Source: UBA3102 sp964413055 (lineage in GTDB: Bacteria > Bacillota > Desulfotomaculia > Desulfotomaculales > Pelotomaculaceae). Taken from it: a stretch of 64,000 nt of DNA. The notes under the pieces are model-generated. The model was not told the DNA's origin. It was given only the letters and a program-made list of their open reading frames with translations, and did no database searches. The stretch covers positions 85,522 through 149,521 of the forward strand of contig CAYPRB010000006.1 in assembly GCA_964413055.1 (NCBI GenBank). The letters run 5' to 3'. The position numbers and the translations under genes are program-made. Below are positions 1-8,264 of this stretch, piece by piece; the first letter of the stretch is position 1, and every line of letters begins with the position of its first letter.

Positions 1-635
1 AGTGTTGTCGGAAGGCCGGGATGAATGCACCGGTTACCACTGACTGTTTGTGTGTGGATTGTACCGCTCATTTTGAAGCGGTTAAAAGACTTCTTGAGGT
101 ATTGAATATTGAATACATCGTGAACCCTCGTCTGGTACGCGGATTGGACTATTATACTCATACCGCCTTTGAAATTACGGTTCCCGGAATCGGTGCCCAA
201 AGCTCCATCGGTGGCGGCGGTCGTTATGACGCCCTGGTTGAGACTTGTGGCGGTCCCCCTACACCGGGAGTTGGTTTTGCCCTGGGCATGGAACGGATTC
301 TTTTAGCCATGGAGCGCCAGGGAATCACCGGACGGGAAGAATCCGGACCGGTAGTGTTTGTAGTGACGGCGGGACAGGTACCGGCTGCAGTAGCGGCAGC
401 CTTTAAATTGGTTTTCAGATTGCGTGCCGCAGGTATTCCGGCCGATAAGGACTACTTAAACCGCAGCCTGAAAGCTCAAATGAAATATGCCGGCAGAATC
501 GGCATCAGGCACGTTGTCATCACCGGTGAAGAGGAGATGGAAAAAGGTGTGGTTACGGTACGGGATATGGATGCGGGGAAACAGGAGACGGTACCGGCTG
601 GTGAAGTGGTGAAATATATCAGGTCCAGGTATTGA
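1..635 (+). CDS. hisS: Histidyl-tRNA synthetase, 3' end (partial at window edge)
   Basis: This is the C-terminal half of a class II histidyl-tRNA synthetase, which charges tRNA-His in the cytoplasm. The reading frame is open from base 3, so the gene enters from outside the window and the first in-frame ATG (base 21) is internal. The histidine-binding stretch with LVRGLDYYTHTAFE, the glycine-rich GGGGRYDALVE and the class II motif 3 (GFALGMERILLAME) are all visible. They are followed by a C-terminal anticodon-binding domain. aspS follows 68 bp later, the usual hisS-aspS pair of Firmicutes. The assignment is firm; only the N-terminus is missing. Confidence 0.95.
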   Translation, partial: CCRKAGMNAPVTTDCLCVDCTAHFEAVKRLLEVLNIEYIVNPRLVRGLDYYTHTAFEITVPGIGAQSSIGGGGRYDALVETCGGPPTPGVGFALGMERILLAMERQGITGREESGPVVFVVTAGQVPAAVAAAFKLVFRLRAAGIPADKDYLNRSLKAQMKYAGRIGIRHVVITGEEEMEKGVVTVRDMDAGKQETVPAGEVVKYIRSRY

Positions 636-703
636 TACTTTTGCACGCCCTTATGCGAAAACAGGTTTGTTGGTTGAAGAAATGACCGGGAGGGACTTTA
701 AGA

Positions 704-2494
704 ATGATTGAATTCATGAACGGGTTAAAACGTACTCATTATTGCGGAGAATTAAACATTGAAAATGCCGGCAGTCAGGTGGTCTTGACGGGTTGGGTGC
801 AGCGCCGGAGAGACCATGGCGGTTTGATTTTTATCGACTTGAGGGACAGAAGCGGATTGATACAGGTAGTGGTCAGCCCAGATCTTCATAAAGAAGCATT
901 TCTGAAAGCGGAGAATGTGCGTAATGAATATGTCCTGGCCGTACGGGGAAAGGTTAGGGAACGTCCCGAGGATACCGAAAACCCAAATTTAAAGACCGGG
1001 CAGATAGAAGTGCTGGCCGGCGAAGTAAGGATCTTAAACCGGGCGAAAACTCCGCCTTTTTACATTGAAGACGAAGTGGATGTGGACGAAAACTTGCGTT
1101 TGCGTTACCGTTATTTGGACCTGCGCCGCCCGGAAATGCAGGCGGCTATGATTTTACGTCACCTGGCGGCCAAGTCGGTACGGAACTTTTTGGACGAACA
1201 TGGTTTTTTAGAAATAGAAACCCCCGTGCTTACCAAGAGCACACCGGAAGGAGCACGGGATTTTCTGGTTCCCAGCCGGATCAACCCCGGTAAGTTTTAT
1301 GCCCTGCCCCAATCACCCCAGTTGTTTAAACAAATTTTGATGGTGTCGGGAATGGACCGGTATTATCAAATTGTACGTTGTTTTAGGGATGAGGATTTAC
1401 GTGCTGACCGCCAACCGGAATTCACCCAAATTGATCTGGAAATGTCATTTGTTGATGTGGACGATATTTTAGCACTGATGGAAGATATGGTGGCGAGGCT
1501 GTTTTGGGAAACTATTGGTTGGGAAGTCGCGCGCCCGTTTTACAGATTGTCTTACCGTGAGGCAATGGACCGTTTCGGTACCGACCGGCCGGATACCCGT
1601 TTTGGTATGGAATTAAAAGATATATCTGATATTGCCGCCGGATGCGGTTTTAAGGTGTTCTCTTCTGCGGTGGCCGCCGGGGGGCGGGTTAAGGGTATTA
1701 ACGCCAAAGGGTGCGGAGGCTTTAGCCGGAAAGAAATCGACGATCTGACAGCTTATGCGGCGGTATATAAGGCCAAAGGATTGGCCTATTTTATAGTGAC
1801 TGAAGACGGAATAAAATCAGTTATTTCCAAGTTCTTTAGTGAACGGGAGTTGGTTGCTGTTTTGGACCGTATGGAAGCAGAACCGGGAGATTTGCTGTTA
1901 TTTGTCGCTGATACCCCGGAGGTGGTGGCAGATGCCCTGGGAATGCTGCGTTTGCATCTGGGTGAAAGATTAGGCTTGATCCCGGAGAATACATATAATT
2001 TTGTCTGGGTGGTTGACTTCCCATTATTGGAGTGCAATAAGGAGGAAGGTTGCTATAATGTTGTGCACCACCCGTTTACCGCGCCGAGGGAGAGTGATTT
2101 GAAATTGCTTGAAACCGACCCCGAAAAGGTGCAGTCCAAGGCTTACGACCTGATTTTAAACGGTGTGGAAATCGGTGGGGGCAGCATCAGGATCCACCGC
2201 AGGGATATTCAGGAGAAGATGTTTTCTGCGATCGGTATTGATATGGAAGAAGCTGCGGATAAGTTCGGGTTTATGTTGGAAGCTTTTGAATACGGAACTC
2301 CTCCTCACGGGGGAATCGCTTTTGGTTTTGACCGGATAATTATGTTGCTGGCCGGAAAGAAATCCATCAGGGATGTGATTGCTTTTCCAAAGACCCAGAG
2401 TGCTACCGATTTAATGACCTGTGCCCCCGGTTTTATAGATAAAAAACAACTCAAGGAGTTACACGTTAAAAGTACTTATCTAAAAAAAGAATAA
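704..2494 (+). CDS. aspS: Aspartyl-tRNA synthetase
   Basis: Charges tRNA-Asp, and possibly tRNA-Asn if the enzyme is non-discriminating. The 596-residue length fits the bacterial AspRS type. An N-terminal OB-fold anticodon-binding domain (about residues 10-110) contains VQRRRDHGGLIFIDLRD. The catalytic core has motif 2 (FRDEDLRADRQPEF), a GAD insertion domain (about 290-420) and motif 3 (GGIAFGFDRIIMLL). The ATG at 704 sits behind a GGGAGGGAC Shine-Dalgarno. The gene lies directly downstream of hisS and upstream of the 6S RNA gene, an arrangement also found in Bacillus. Whether it is discriminating depends on gatCAB elsewhere in the genome, which cannot be seen here. Confidence 0.96.
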   Translation: MIEFMNGLKRTHYCGELNIENAGSQVVLTGWVQRRRDHGGLIFIDLRDRSGLIQVVVSPDLHKEAFLKAENVRNEYVLAVRGKVRERPEDTENPNLKTGQIEVLAGEVRILNRAKTPPFYIEDEVDVDENLRLRYRYLDLRRPEMQAAMILRHLAAKSVRNFLDEHGFLEIETPVLTKSTPEGARDFLVPSRINPGKFYALPQSPQLFKQILMVSGMDRYYQIVRCFRDEDLRADRQPEFTQIDLEMSFVDVDDILALMEDMVARLFWETIGWEVARPFYRLSYREAMDRFGTDRPDTRFGMELKDISDIAAGCGFKVFSSAVAAGGRVKGINAKGCGGFSRKEIDDLTAYAAVYKAKGLAYFIVTEDGIKSVISKFFSERELVAVLDRMEAEPGDLLLFVADTPEVVADALGMLRLHLGERLGLIPENTYNFVWVVDFPLLECNKEEGCYNVVHHPFTAPRESDLKLLETDPEKVQSKAYDLILNGVEIGGGSIRIHRRDIQEKMFSAIGIDMEEAADKFGFMLEAFEYGTPPHGGIAFGFDRIIMLLAGKKSIRDVIAFPKTQSATDLMTCAPGFIDKKQLKELHVKSTYLKKE

Positions 2495-2561
2495 AAAAGC
2501 GATACATAAAATTAATTATTAAATGGAAAAAATAATTAGAAATAAGGCAAAATTATGGTAC

Positions 2562-2590
2562 TTGTAAATAAAGATTGGGTATGGTAATAT
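2562..2590 (+). promoter_or_regulatory. Sigma-A-type promoter of the 6S RNA gene
   Basis: TTGTAA (2562-2567), a 17-bp spacer ending in an extended TGG, and TAATAT (2585-2590). Transcription would begin near 2597, just before the 6S RNA signature. This is sequence-based inference only. Confidence 0.6.
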
Positions 2591-2596
2591 GATGAT

Positions 2597-2790
2597 GCTG
2601 AAGAATTAAGCCCTGCTGTGTGCGTGAGCAACCTTGAAGTTTTGAGCCAACACCATTAAATTGGGAGCCTGGGCTCTGAATGTGGCTTGTAGGCCCCTTT
2701 GGCTGGGGAAACATAAAACATTCAGGAGGGCACCCACCTGTGAGAGCAGGTTCAAACTTTTGGGAGTCACGGCATGAGTGGGGTTTTTAT
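2597..2790 (+). ncRNA. ssrS: 6S RNA
   Basis: This region between aspS and tcdA has no credible ORF. It carries AAGCCCTGCTGTGTGCGTGAGC near its 5' end, which closely resembles the start of Bacillus 6S RNA. A central purine-rich segment and long complementary arms follow, and the T-rich run near 2783-2789 marks the likely 3' end. 6S RNA mimics an open promoter and sequesters housekeeping RNA polymerase in slow growth. Its position next to aspS and the ThiF-family gene matches the bsrA locus of Bacillus subtilis. The ends are estimates from the promoter and the T-run; the identity rests on motif and synteny, and a covariance-model search was not possible. Confidence 0.8.
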
Positions 2791-2804
2791 TGAGCTTTAA
2801 AGTT

Positions 2805-2860
2805 AAGGGTTTTCAGTTTCGGGACCGTTTAGGCCGGTGACTGAAAACCCTTTTATTTTA
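2805..2860 (+). terminator. Rho-independent terminator before tcdA
   Basis: AAGGGTTTTCAGT (2805-2817) pairs with ACTGAAAACCCTT (2840-2852), a perfect 13-bp stem followed by TTTTATTTTA. It lies downstream of the 6S RNA and immediately upstream of the tcdA ribosome binding site. It may end the 6S transcript or attenuate tcdA. Confidence 0.75.
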
Positions 2861-2888
2861 TAAAATAAAAGGGTTGGAGGTGCGTATT

Positions 2889-3620
2889 GTGTCCGAGCGG
2901 TTTAACCGCACCGCCATGTTAATAGGGCGGGAGGGTCTGAACCTGCTGAACACGAGCAAGGTAGCAGTTTTCGGTTTGGGCGGGGTAGGGTCTTATGCAG
3001 TGGAAGGTCTTGCCAGAGCCGGTATTGGAGAATTTTATCTGTTAGATCATGATGTGGTGGATATTACTAATATCAACCGGCAGATTCACGCGCTGAGCGG
3101 GACCGTAGGCAGGTCGAAAACCGGACTGATGTCGGAACGGATCAGGAAGATAAATCCCGAAGCCCGGGTCACTGCTTGCCAAAAAAGATATTTACCGGGT
3201 AAAAGTAAGCACTTAATTTTTTCGGGACTCAGTTATTTGGTGGATGCTGTAGATGATGTAGAAGCAAAAGTGGATCTTATTGTCAATGCTGTCAATATGG
3301 GTATTCCGGTTATTTCGGTTATGGGAGCCGGTAACAGGCTTGACCCCGGAAAGTTTATTGTGGCGGATATTTTTCAAACTTCTACTTGCCCCCTGGCCAG
3401 AGCTGTGCGTAAAAAACTCAGGGACGCCGGGTTTAATAAAGGAGTAAAAGTTGTTTATTCCACAGAAAGTCCTTTGAAGGCCGGAAAGCTTTTTAAAAAT
3501 GAGCATTCCTGTTTGTCCGGCCTGGGCAATACGATGGGAAGTATTTCTTTTGTGCCGTCGGTAGCCGGGTTGATTGTTGCGGGGGAGGTGGTTAAAGATT
3601 TATTGTTTAAAATACAATAA
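2889..3620 (+). CDS. tcdA: tRNA threonylcarbamoyladenosine dehydratase (ThiF/E1-like)
   Basis: A 243-residue ThiF/MoeB-type adenylating protein. The nucleotide-binding glycine motif VFGLGGVGSYAVEGLARAG lies near the N-terminus. It is followed by DHDVVDITNINRQ, typical of E1-like enzymes, and a later cysteine region (TSTCPLARAVRKKL). Family members of this length next to aspS are TcdA (YgdL/YrvM), which converts t6A37 of tRNAs to its cyclic form using ATP. The GTG at 2889 is chosen because GGAGGTG lies six bases upstream; an in-frame TTG at 2874 lacks good spacing. A different E1-like substrate cannot be fully excluded. Confidence 0.85.
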   Translation: MSERFNRTAMLIGREGLNLLNTSKVAVFGLGGVGSYAVEGLARAGIGEFYLLDHDVVDITNINRQIHALSGTVGRSKTGLMSERIRKINPEARVTACQKRYLPGKSKHLIFSGLSYLVDAVDDVEAKVDLIVNAVNMGIPVISVMGAGNRLDPGKFIVADIFQTSTCPLARAVRKKLRDAGFNKGVKVVYSTESPLKAGKLFKNEHSCLSGLGNTMGSISFVPSVAGLIVAGEVVKDLLFKIQ

Positions 3621-3732
3621 TTATTTTAAAAGTGACTTAACGCATATAATGAATATTAAGTCTAGATTTATGTCAATCTAATAATAATATTTTTTTTAAT
3701 TTATTCTCGACCGGCGAGATAATATAGACCGA

Positions 3733-3761
3733 TTGACAAGGGTTTTAATGGGTATTATAAT
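3733..3761 (+). promoter_or_regulatory. Strong sigma-A promoter for thioredoxin gene
   Basis: Consensus TTGACA (3733-3738) and TATAAT (3756-3761) with a 17-bp spacer in an A/T-rich 258-bp intergenic region. About 110 nt of 5' leader would precede the thioredoxin start; no obvious riboswitch is seen in it. Confidence 0.8.
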
Positions 3762-3878
3762 TTATATAGCTAATATGCAGATTTAAAATTAGTATTGAAT
3801 ATTTAAACAATTTTGTATATTTGCTTTGGTGCTGTATTTAGAGAGAAAAACTATAAAATTTAGAAGGGAGGGGGTTTC

Positions 3879-4208
3879 TTGGCAAATAAAAGAATCCTTG
3901 CCTTGAACGACGGTGAATTTAACAAGGTGGTCAGCGAATCTACCGTACCGATACTTGTTGATTTTTGGGCGGAATGGTGTGGTCCTTGTAAGATGATTAC
4001 ACCGGTAGTAGAAGAAATAGCTGCAGAATTTGAAGGGAAAATACAGGTAGCTAAGTTAAATGTTGATGAAAATCAAGATATTCCTGCAAGTCTTAAGGTG
4101 ATTAGCATACCGACCCTGATTCTTTTTAAAGCAGGGAAGGAAGTAGATCGTTCTATAGGATATAAGACCAAGGAAGAATTAAGTGATTTAATTATGAAAC
4201 ATATTTAA
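3879..4208 (+). CDS. trxA: Thioredoxin
   Basis: A 109-residue cytoplasmic thioredoxin, a dithiol-disulfide oxidoreductase reduced by thioredoxin reductase. The active site WAEWCGPCK lies at about residues 28-36 and the conserved cis-proline in ISIPTLILFKAGK. The whole protein is one thioredoxin fold with no signal peptide. The TTG at 3879 follows GGGAGGGGG. It is probably monocistronic, with its own consensus promoter upstream and a terminator downstream. Confidence 0.96.
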   Translation: MANKRILALNDGEFNKVVSESTVPILVDFWAEWCGPCKMITPVVEEIAAEFEGKIQVAKLNVDENQDIPASLKVISIPTLILFKAGKEVDRSIGYKTKEELSDLIMKHI

Positions 4209-4321
4209 TTTGCAGCAAGCCGAATAAGTTTTGATTTTATAGTTGCCTTTACCGTTTTAGATTGAATTTTATAGTTGACCGGAATAGCGAAAAATGGAAT
4301 TATAGAAGTCTTGTAATACGG

Positions 4322-4374
4322 GCTGGATTATTTACATCCAGAAGGACCTTCTCCTTGACGGGGAAGGTTTTTTC
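4322..4374 (+). terminator. Terminator downstream of thioredoxin gene
   Basis: Two adjacent hairpins: CTGGAT/ATCCAG at about 4323-4341, then CCTTCTCC (4347-4354) pairing with GGGGAAGG and followed by six T. The second is a typical intrinsic terminator. The rest of the 316-bp gap up to 4524 holds only this and the next promoter. Confidence 0.7.
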
Positions 4375-4425
4375 ACTTCATCTTAAATTTTTTTATTATC
4401 TCGAGTAAAATACTCGGTTTTTAAA

Positions 4426-4454
4426 TTGACATTGCCCTGTTGCCGTGCTAAGAT
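4426..4454 (+). promoter_or_regulatory. Promoter of the IscR-type regulator operon
   Basis: TTGACA (4426-4431), a 17-bp spacer and TAAGAT (4449-4454). It lies 70 bp upstream of the Rrf2 regulator start. IscR proteins often autoregulate at such promoters, but I did not identify a clear IscR box. Confidence 0.65.
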
Positions 4455-4523
4455 AACTTTTAATTAAATGGTGACAGGGATTTTTTTTGATAGAGGCCCT
4501 TTTAGGAAAGGCGGGTTTGCACT

Positions 4524-4961
4524 TTGAGACTTTCCACCAGGGGGTATTATGGACTGAAAGCCATGTTTGATTTAGCACAGAATTATGGTTCCCATCCGGT
4601 TACCCTGAAAAGTGTGGCTGAAAGACAACGTTTATCAGAGTCCTACCTGGAACAGCTTATTGCTAAGTTGCGAAAAGCAGGATTGGTCAAAAGTTTCAGG
4701 GGTGCCCGTGGCGGATATATTTTGGCCCGGGAACCGGTTCGGATTACTGTGGGAGATGTGGTACGCGTACTGGAAGGTCCCATTGCTCCGGTTTATTGTG
4801 TTAACGAGGAAGAACCGGGAAAATGTGATGAAGTTGATTATTGCGTCACACGTACGGTTTGGCTTAAATTACGGGATGGCATTGACGGAATATTGGATTC
4901 TATTAAACTGTCTGATTTATGCTTGGAAGCTGAAAAATTGAGCAAACAAGCAGGAAGATAA
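4524..4961 (+). CDS. iscR: Rrf2 family Fe-S cluster regulator (IscR-like)
   Basis: A 145-residue Rrf2/IscR transcription factor. The N-terminal winged helix begins MRLSTRGYYGLKAMFDLA. The recognition helix region contains SESYLEQLIAKLRKAGLV and the wing contains RGARGGYILA. Three cysteines (CVNEEEPGKCDEVDYC, about residues 92-107) match the positions that ligate a [2Fe-2S] cluster in IscR, so cluster sensing is likely. The TTG start at 4524 is preceded by a modest purine-rich site. The IscU-type scaffold gene follows 106 bp later, indicating control of Fe-S assembly. In related genomes a cysteine desulfurase usually sits between these two genes; here there is no room for one. Confidence 0.88.
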   Translation: MRLSTRGYYGLKAMFDLAQNYGSHPVTLKSVAERQRLSESYLEQLIAKLRKAGLVKSFRGARGGYILAREPVRITVGDVVRVLEGPIAPVYCVNEEEPGKCDEVDYCVTRTVWLKLRDGIDGILDSIKLSDLCLEAEKLSKQAGR

Positions 4962-5067
4962 AAAGAGGTTGATTCTTATTAATATCCTGACCGATTATTG
5001 AAAGTTGCGGTATATATTCCTGGTTATGTGCCATAGATGAATGTGAATCAGAGGAGGCATGCTTTAC

Positions 5068-5442
5068 ATGTATAGCGAAAAGGTAATTGAGCATTTTACG
5101 AATCCAAGAAATGTTGGCGAAATTACTGATGCTGACGGTGTCGGGGAGGTTGGCAACCCAATTTGCGGTGATACCACAAAGGTTTCTCTTAAGGTAGAAA
5201 ACAATGTGATTAAGGATATTAAGTTCAAGACTTTCGGTTGTGCTGCCGCCATTGCTTCCAGCAGCATGCTTACAGAAATGGCCAAGGGTAAAACTTTGGA
5301 AGAAGCATTAAAGATAACTAATAAAGATGTAGCCAATATGTTGGAAGGGCTTCCGCCTCAGAAGATGCACTGCTCAAATTTGGCGGCAGACGCCATGCAT
5401 GCGGCGATAGAGAATTATAAGAGTAAAAACGCAAGTTTTTGA
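5068..5442 (+). CDS. iscU: Fe-S cluster assembly scaffold (NifU N-terminal/IscU-like)
   Basis: A 124-residue IscU/NifU N-terminal domain scaffold on which [2Fe-2S] and [4Fe-4S] clusters are built before transfer to apoproteins. The three cluster-ligating cysteines are present in NPICGDTT, FGCAAAIASSS and MHCSNLAADA. The HSC20/chaperone motif of true IscU (LPPVK) is replaced by LPPQK, as in clostridial NifU-like proteins. The ATG at 5068 is preferred because GAGGAGG lies ten bases upstream; the ATG at 5059 is too close to it. It sits between iscR and mnmA, consistent with sulfur traffic to both clusters and tRNA thiolation. Confidence 0.92.
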   Translation: MYSEKVIEHFTNPRNVGEITDADGVGEVGNPICGDTTKVSLKVENNVIKDIKFKTFGCAAAIASSSMLTEMAKGKTLEEALKITNKDVANMLEGLPPQKMHCSNLAADAMHAAIENYKSKNASF

Positions 5443-5489
5443 ATTGTTTTAACCAAAAAATTTAGTAAAACTTGAACAAAGGTGATCCG

Positions 5490-6587
5490 GTGGATAAAAA
5501 AAACAAGGTGGTTGCAGCAATGAGCGGCGGGGTGGATAGTTCGGTCGCTGTTGCTCTTCTAATAAAACAAGGTTTTGAGGTTATCGGCGTTACTATGCAA
5601 ATGTGGGATGAGAATAAAAAAACGGCGGGTGCCGACGCAGCCGGACATTGTTCTCAAACTGCTGTCAATGACGCCGCGCAGGTGGCTGATAAACTGGGCA
5701 TTCCTCATATAGTAGTGAATTTTCAGGCTCAGTTTGAAGCTAAAGTGATTAAATGTTTTGTTGCCGAGTACCTGCAGGGGCGCACGCCGAACCCCTGTAT
5801 TTTTTGCAATCATTACATAAAATTCGGGGCACTGCTGGAAAAAGCCTGCGATATGGGAGCGGAATACATTGCCACCGGGCACTACGCAAAGTTAGGTTTT
5901 AACCCGGAGTACGGGCGGTATACAGTGAGCCGGCCTGTTGACCGCAAGAAAGACCAGACCTACATGTTGTATGGAATGACCCAAAAGCAGATAGCGTTTA
6001 CCATGATGCCCCTTGGCAACTATACTAAAAAACAAGTGCGTGAACTGGCGGCCGGTATCGGACTGCCGGTGGCCGGCAAGAACGAGAGCCAGGAAATTTG
6101 CTTTATTTTAGACGATAATTACCGCAGGTTTTTGCGCGAGAAAAACAGGGACAGGGATATAAAACCCGGCCCCTTTTTGAATATGAAGGGCGAAATCATT
6201 GGAGAGCATGAGGGCATACCCTTTTATACGGTCGGCCAGCGCCGCGGTTTGGGGTTGGCAACCGGGGAGCGCATTTACGTGGTTAAGATAGATCCTGAAA
6301 ATAATGCTATCACTTTGGGTCCTGAAGAAGCCATATGGGGCTCCGGTCTAATCGCGGAAAATATGAATTTAATTCTCTACGATAAAATTGAGGGCCCATT
6401 GGAATTAGAGGCCCAAATACGTTATAACGGCAGACCCGCTCCGGCCACTCTGTTTCCCCTGCCCGGAGGTCGTGTGAAAGTTAGGTTTCATACACCGCAA
6501 CGCTCTATAACTCCCGGTCAAGCCGTGGTATTTTATCATGGAGACTACCTGGCCGGTGGTGCTACCATTGAAAGACCTATAGAATGA
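5490..6587 (+). CDS. mnmA: tRNA-specific 2-thiouridylase MnmA
   Basis: Catalyses s2U34 formation in tRNA-Lys, -Glu and -Gln using ATP and persulfide sulfur. The PP-loop motif SGGVDSSVA lies near the N-terminus. The catalytic cysteines are in NPCIFCNHYIKFG and SQEICFILD, and the C-terminal beta barrel includes YTVGQRRGLG. About 365 residues is typical. I prefer the GTG at 5490, four bases after AAAGGTGAT; an in-frame TTG at 5472 would add six residues. It is placed 47 bp after the IscU-type gene. The sulfur donor (a cysteine desulfurase) is not encoded in this cluster. Confidence 0.94.
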   Translation: MDKKNKVVAAMSGGVDSSVAVALLIKQGFEVIGVTMQMWDENKKTAGADAAGHCSQTAVNDAAQVADKLGIPHIVVNFQAQFEAKVIKCFVAEYLQGRTPNPCIFCNHYIKFGALLEKACDMGAEYIATGHYAKLGFNPEYGRYTVSRPVDRKKDQTYMLYGMTQKQIAFTMMPLGNYTKKQVRELAAGIGLPVAGKNESQEICFILDDNYRRFLREKNRDRDIKPGPFLNMKGEIIGEHEGIPFYTVGQRRGLGLATGERIYVVKIDPENNAITLGPEEAIWGSGLIAENMNLILYDKIEGPLELEAQIRYNGRPAPATLFPLPGGRVKVRFHTPQRSITPGQAVVFYHGDYLAGGATIERPIE

Positions 6588-6612
6588 AGCCACTCCCTGG
6601 TGAGTGGTTTTA
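6588..6612 (+). terminator. Terminator after mnmA
   Basis: CCACTC (6590-6595), loop CCTGGT, GAGTGG (6602-6607), then TTTTAT. A short but well placed hairpin directly after the mnmA stop codon. Confidence 0.55.
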
Positions 6613-6698
6613 TCATTTAATCGCATTTTTTATGAGACAAACGGACATAATATTAAATAAATTTAGAAAAATGGCTTTTAAATCGGGGGGAGACAGCT

Positions 6699-6872
6699 TT
6701 GGAATGCCCGGTATGTAACGGCAAGGCTACCGGAAAAGTAGGTGTCGACCAGTATTATTGTTGGGATTGTTGCGTTGAGTTTCGCATTAATAAAGAAGGG
6801 GTTCAAATTTATGAGCTTGATGAAGACGGGAGCCTGGTTGCTTTTGATCCACAAAATGAATTCTTACTTTAA
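6699..6872 (+). CDS. Small zinc-ribbon-like protein (57 aa)
   Basis: A short gene starting with TTG behind GGGGGGAGA at six-base spacing. The product opens with ECPVCNG and continues with QYYCWDCCVEFRI. That gives a CxxC...CxxCC arrangement that could bind one zinc ion. The acidic C-terminal part (YELDEDGSLVAFD) reads like a small single-domain protein. I do not recognise a named family beyond a generic zinc ribbon. The next gene follows 23 bp later with its own Shine-Dalgarno, so the two are probably cotranscribed. Function unknown; a role in nucleic acid or protein binding would be a guess. Confidence 0.6.
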   Translation: MECPVCNGKATGKVGVDQYYCWDCCVEFRINKEGVQIYELDEDGSLVAFDPQNEFLL

Positions 6873-6895
6873 TAAGGTGAGGAGGTGGATATCTA

Positions 6896-7081
6896 TTGCG
6901 GAACAATTTTTGGTGCGGCGTTATTACCGGTACGGTTATCGGTGCCATCTTCAGTATGATATTCGGAGAACGGCGGCAGGAAAGGAAAGGGTTTATCAGC
7001 TATAATCCGAAACAGGTAAGGTCCAGTGCCAACAGAGTACTCCGGGGGGTATCAAGGACAGTCAGTGACCTGATAAAATAA
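6896..7081 (+). CDS. Small membrane-anchored protein (61 aa)
   Basis: A 61-residue protein beginning MRNNFWCGVITGTVIGAI, a single N-terminal hydrophobic helix with glycine spacing (about residues 5-23). A basic, soluble tail follows (GERRQERKGF). This resembles YtxH-type small membrane proteins, but similarity at this length is weak. TTG at 6896 follows GAGGAGGTGG at seven bases, a strong initiation site. A terminator lies just after the stop. The function is not known. Confidence 0.65.
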   Translation: MRNNFWCGVITGTVIGAIFSMIFGERRQERKGFISYNPKQVRSSANRVLRGVSRTVSDLIK

Positions 7082-7093
7082 AGTTTTAAGTCT

Positions 7094-7122
7094 AAAAGTG
7101 AGGAGGCCATCCTCACTTTTTC
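7094..7122 (+). terminator. Terminator after the small membrane protein gene
   Basis: AAAAGTGAGGA (7094-7104), loop GGCCA, TCCTCACTTTTT: an 11-bp stem with T-tail. It ends right at the start of the next gene (7124), so that gene's translation signals overlap the hairpin. Confidence 0.8.
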
Positions 7123-7123
7123 C

Positions 7124-8179
7124 TTGGTGGTGAATTTTTTGCTGTTGGGACAACCAAAAAAAATACGCTTGATTATTTATCTCATCCTGGTCCTTTCCCT
7201 TTTTTATTTTCTTTATCTGGTGCGGAGCCTGCTTTTTTCTTTCATCCTAGCTGTTGTAATAACTTATATTTTGAATCCAACGGTTAGTGCTATTGAAAGA
7301 AAAGGCACTCCAAGAATTTGGTCGATCGTATTGGTGTATCTGGCCGTGTTCTTTATTGCGACGGGAATTGTAATCTACGGGGTTCCCCAGATTGTAGAAC
7401 AATTAAACTGCCTGGCGGAAACCATACCGTTATATGCCGCACAGGTGCACGATATTATTGAGTCATTACACACCAGTTACATTTATCTCGGTATTCCCGA
7501 TTGGATGAAACAAATAATTGACGAGAGGATTTATTGGTTGGAAGAAAGTCTTTTGCAAATTGTCAGGAATACTGTAGATGGACTGATTAATACCGCGGGT
7601 TATGTTTTTCAAATTTTGCTGGCACCAATACTGGCTTTTTACATATTGAAAGACCTGCACCTGTTAAAAGAGAAAATAGTTTCCATATTACCGGTAGAAT
7701 GGAAAAAAGATCTGGTTAATCTTTTTAAGGAATTGGACCACGTATTGGGTAGCTTTATCCGCGGGTACCTGTTGGTAGCGGCGATAGTAGGGGTGTTGAC
7801 GGTTCTAGCCATGGCTTTGCTGGGTATGGAGTTTGCCTTAATGGTGGGCATATTTGTTGGCTTGATGGAATTAATACCGTATTTTGGGCCGGTTATCGGT
7901 GCTGTACCCGCTGTTGCCCTGGCATTATTGGAATCAAAATGGATGGCGATAAAAGTCACGATTGCTTTTATAGTAATCCATCAATTGGAAGGGTACATTA
8001 TATCTCCCAAAATATTAGGCGACAAAGTCGGGCTGCATCCGCTAGTGGTTATATTAAGCCTGCTGGTGGGAGGAAAATTTTACGGATTGTTCGGAATCCT
8101 GTTGGCAGTACCCGTAACGGCAATGCTCAGGGTGGTGGTCAGGTTCATATTCCTGAGAATGCAGTCTGTGAATCTATGA
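7124..8179 (+). CDS. AI-2E family transporter (putative permease)
   Basis: A 351-residue integral membrane protein of the AI-2E/UPF0118 permease family. Paired hydrophobic helices lie at the N-terminus (LIIYLILVLSLFYFLYLV and the following segment). A soluble amphipathic central region spans about residues 90-200, and C-terminal helices include the signature ELIPYFGPVIGAVPA. Members include putative Na+/H+ antiporters and a few autoinducer-2 exporters, so the substrate cannot be assigned. It lies between a terminator and the alaS promoter; Firmicutes often have such a gene directly before alaS. The TTG start has no clear Shine-Dalgarno and may be a few codons off. Confidence 0.85.
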   Translation: MVVNFLLLGQPKKIRLIIYLILVLSLFYFLYLVRSLLFSFILAVVITYILNPTVSAIERKGTPRIWSIVLVYLAVFFIATGIVIYGVPQIVEQLNCLAETIPLYAAQVHDIIESLHTSYIYLGIPDWMKQIIDERIYWLEESLLQIVRNTVDGLINTAGYVFQILLAPILAFYILKDLHLLKEKIVSILPVEWKKDLVNLFKELDHVLGSFIRGYLLVAAIVGVLTVLAMALLGMEFALMVGIFVGLMELIPYFGPVIGAVPAVALALLESKWMAIKVTIAFIVIHQLEGYIISPKILGDKVGLHPLVVILSLLVGGKFYGLFGILLAVPVTAMLRVVVRFIFLRMQSVNL

Positions 8180-8228
8180 AATAGAAAGTGCCAGTCATAA
8201 AAGCAAAAACGGGTTAAAACAGGAATCC

Positions 8229-8258
8229 TTGACACCCTTAAGGCATTTTTTGTATAAT
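8229..8258 (+). promoter_or_regulatory. Sigma-A promoter of alaS
   Basis: TTGACA (8229-8234) and TATAAT (8253-8258) with an 18-bp spacer. Predicted start near 8265, leaving a leader of roughly 185 nt before alaS. Confidence 0.75.
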
Positions 8259-8264
8259 TATAAC

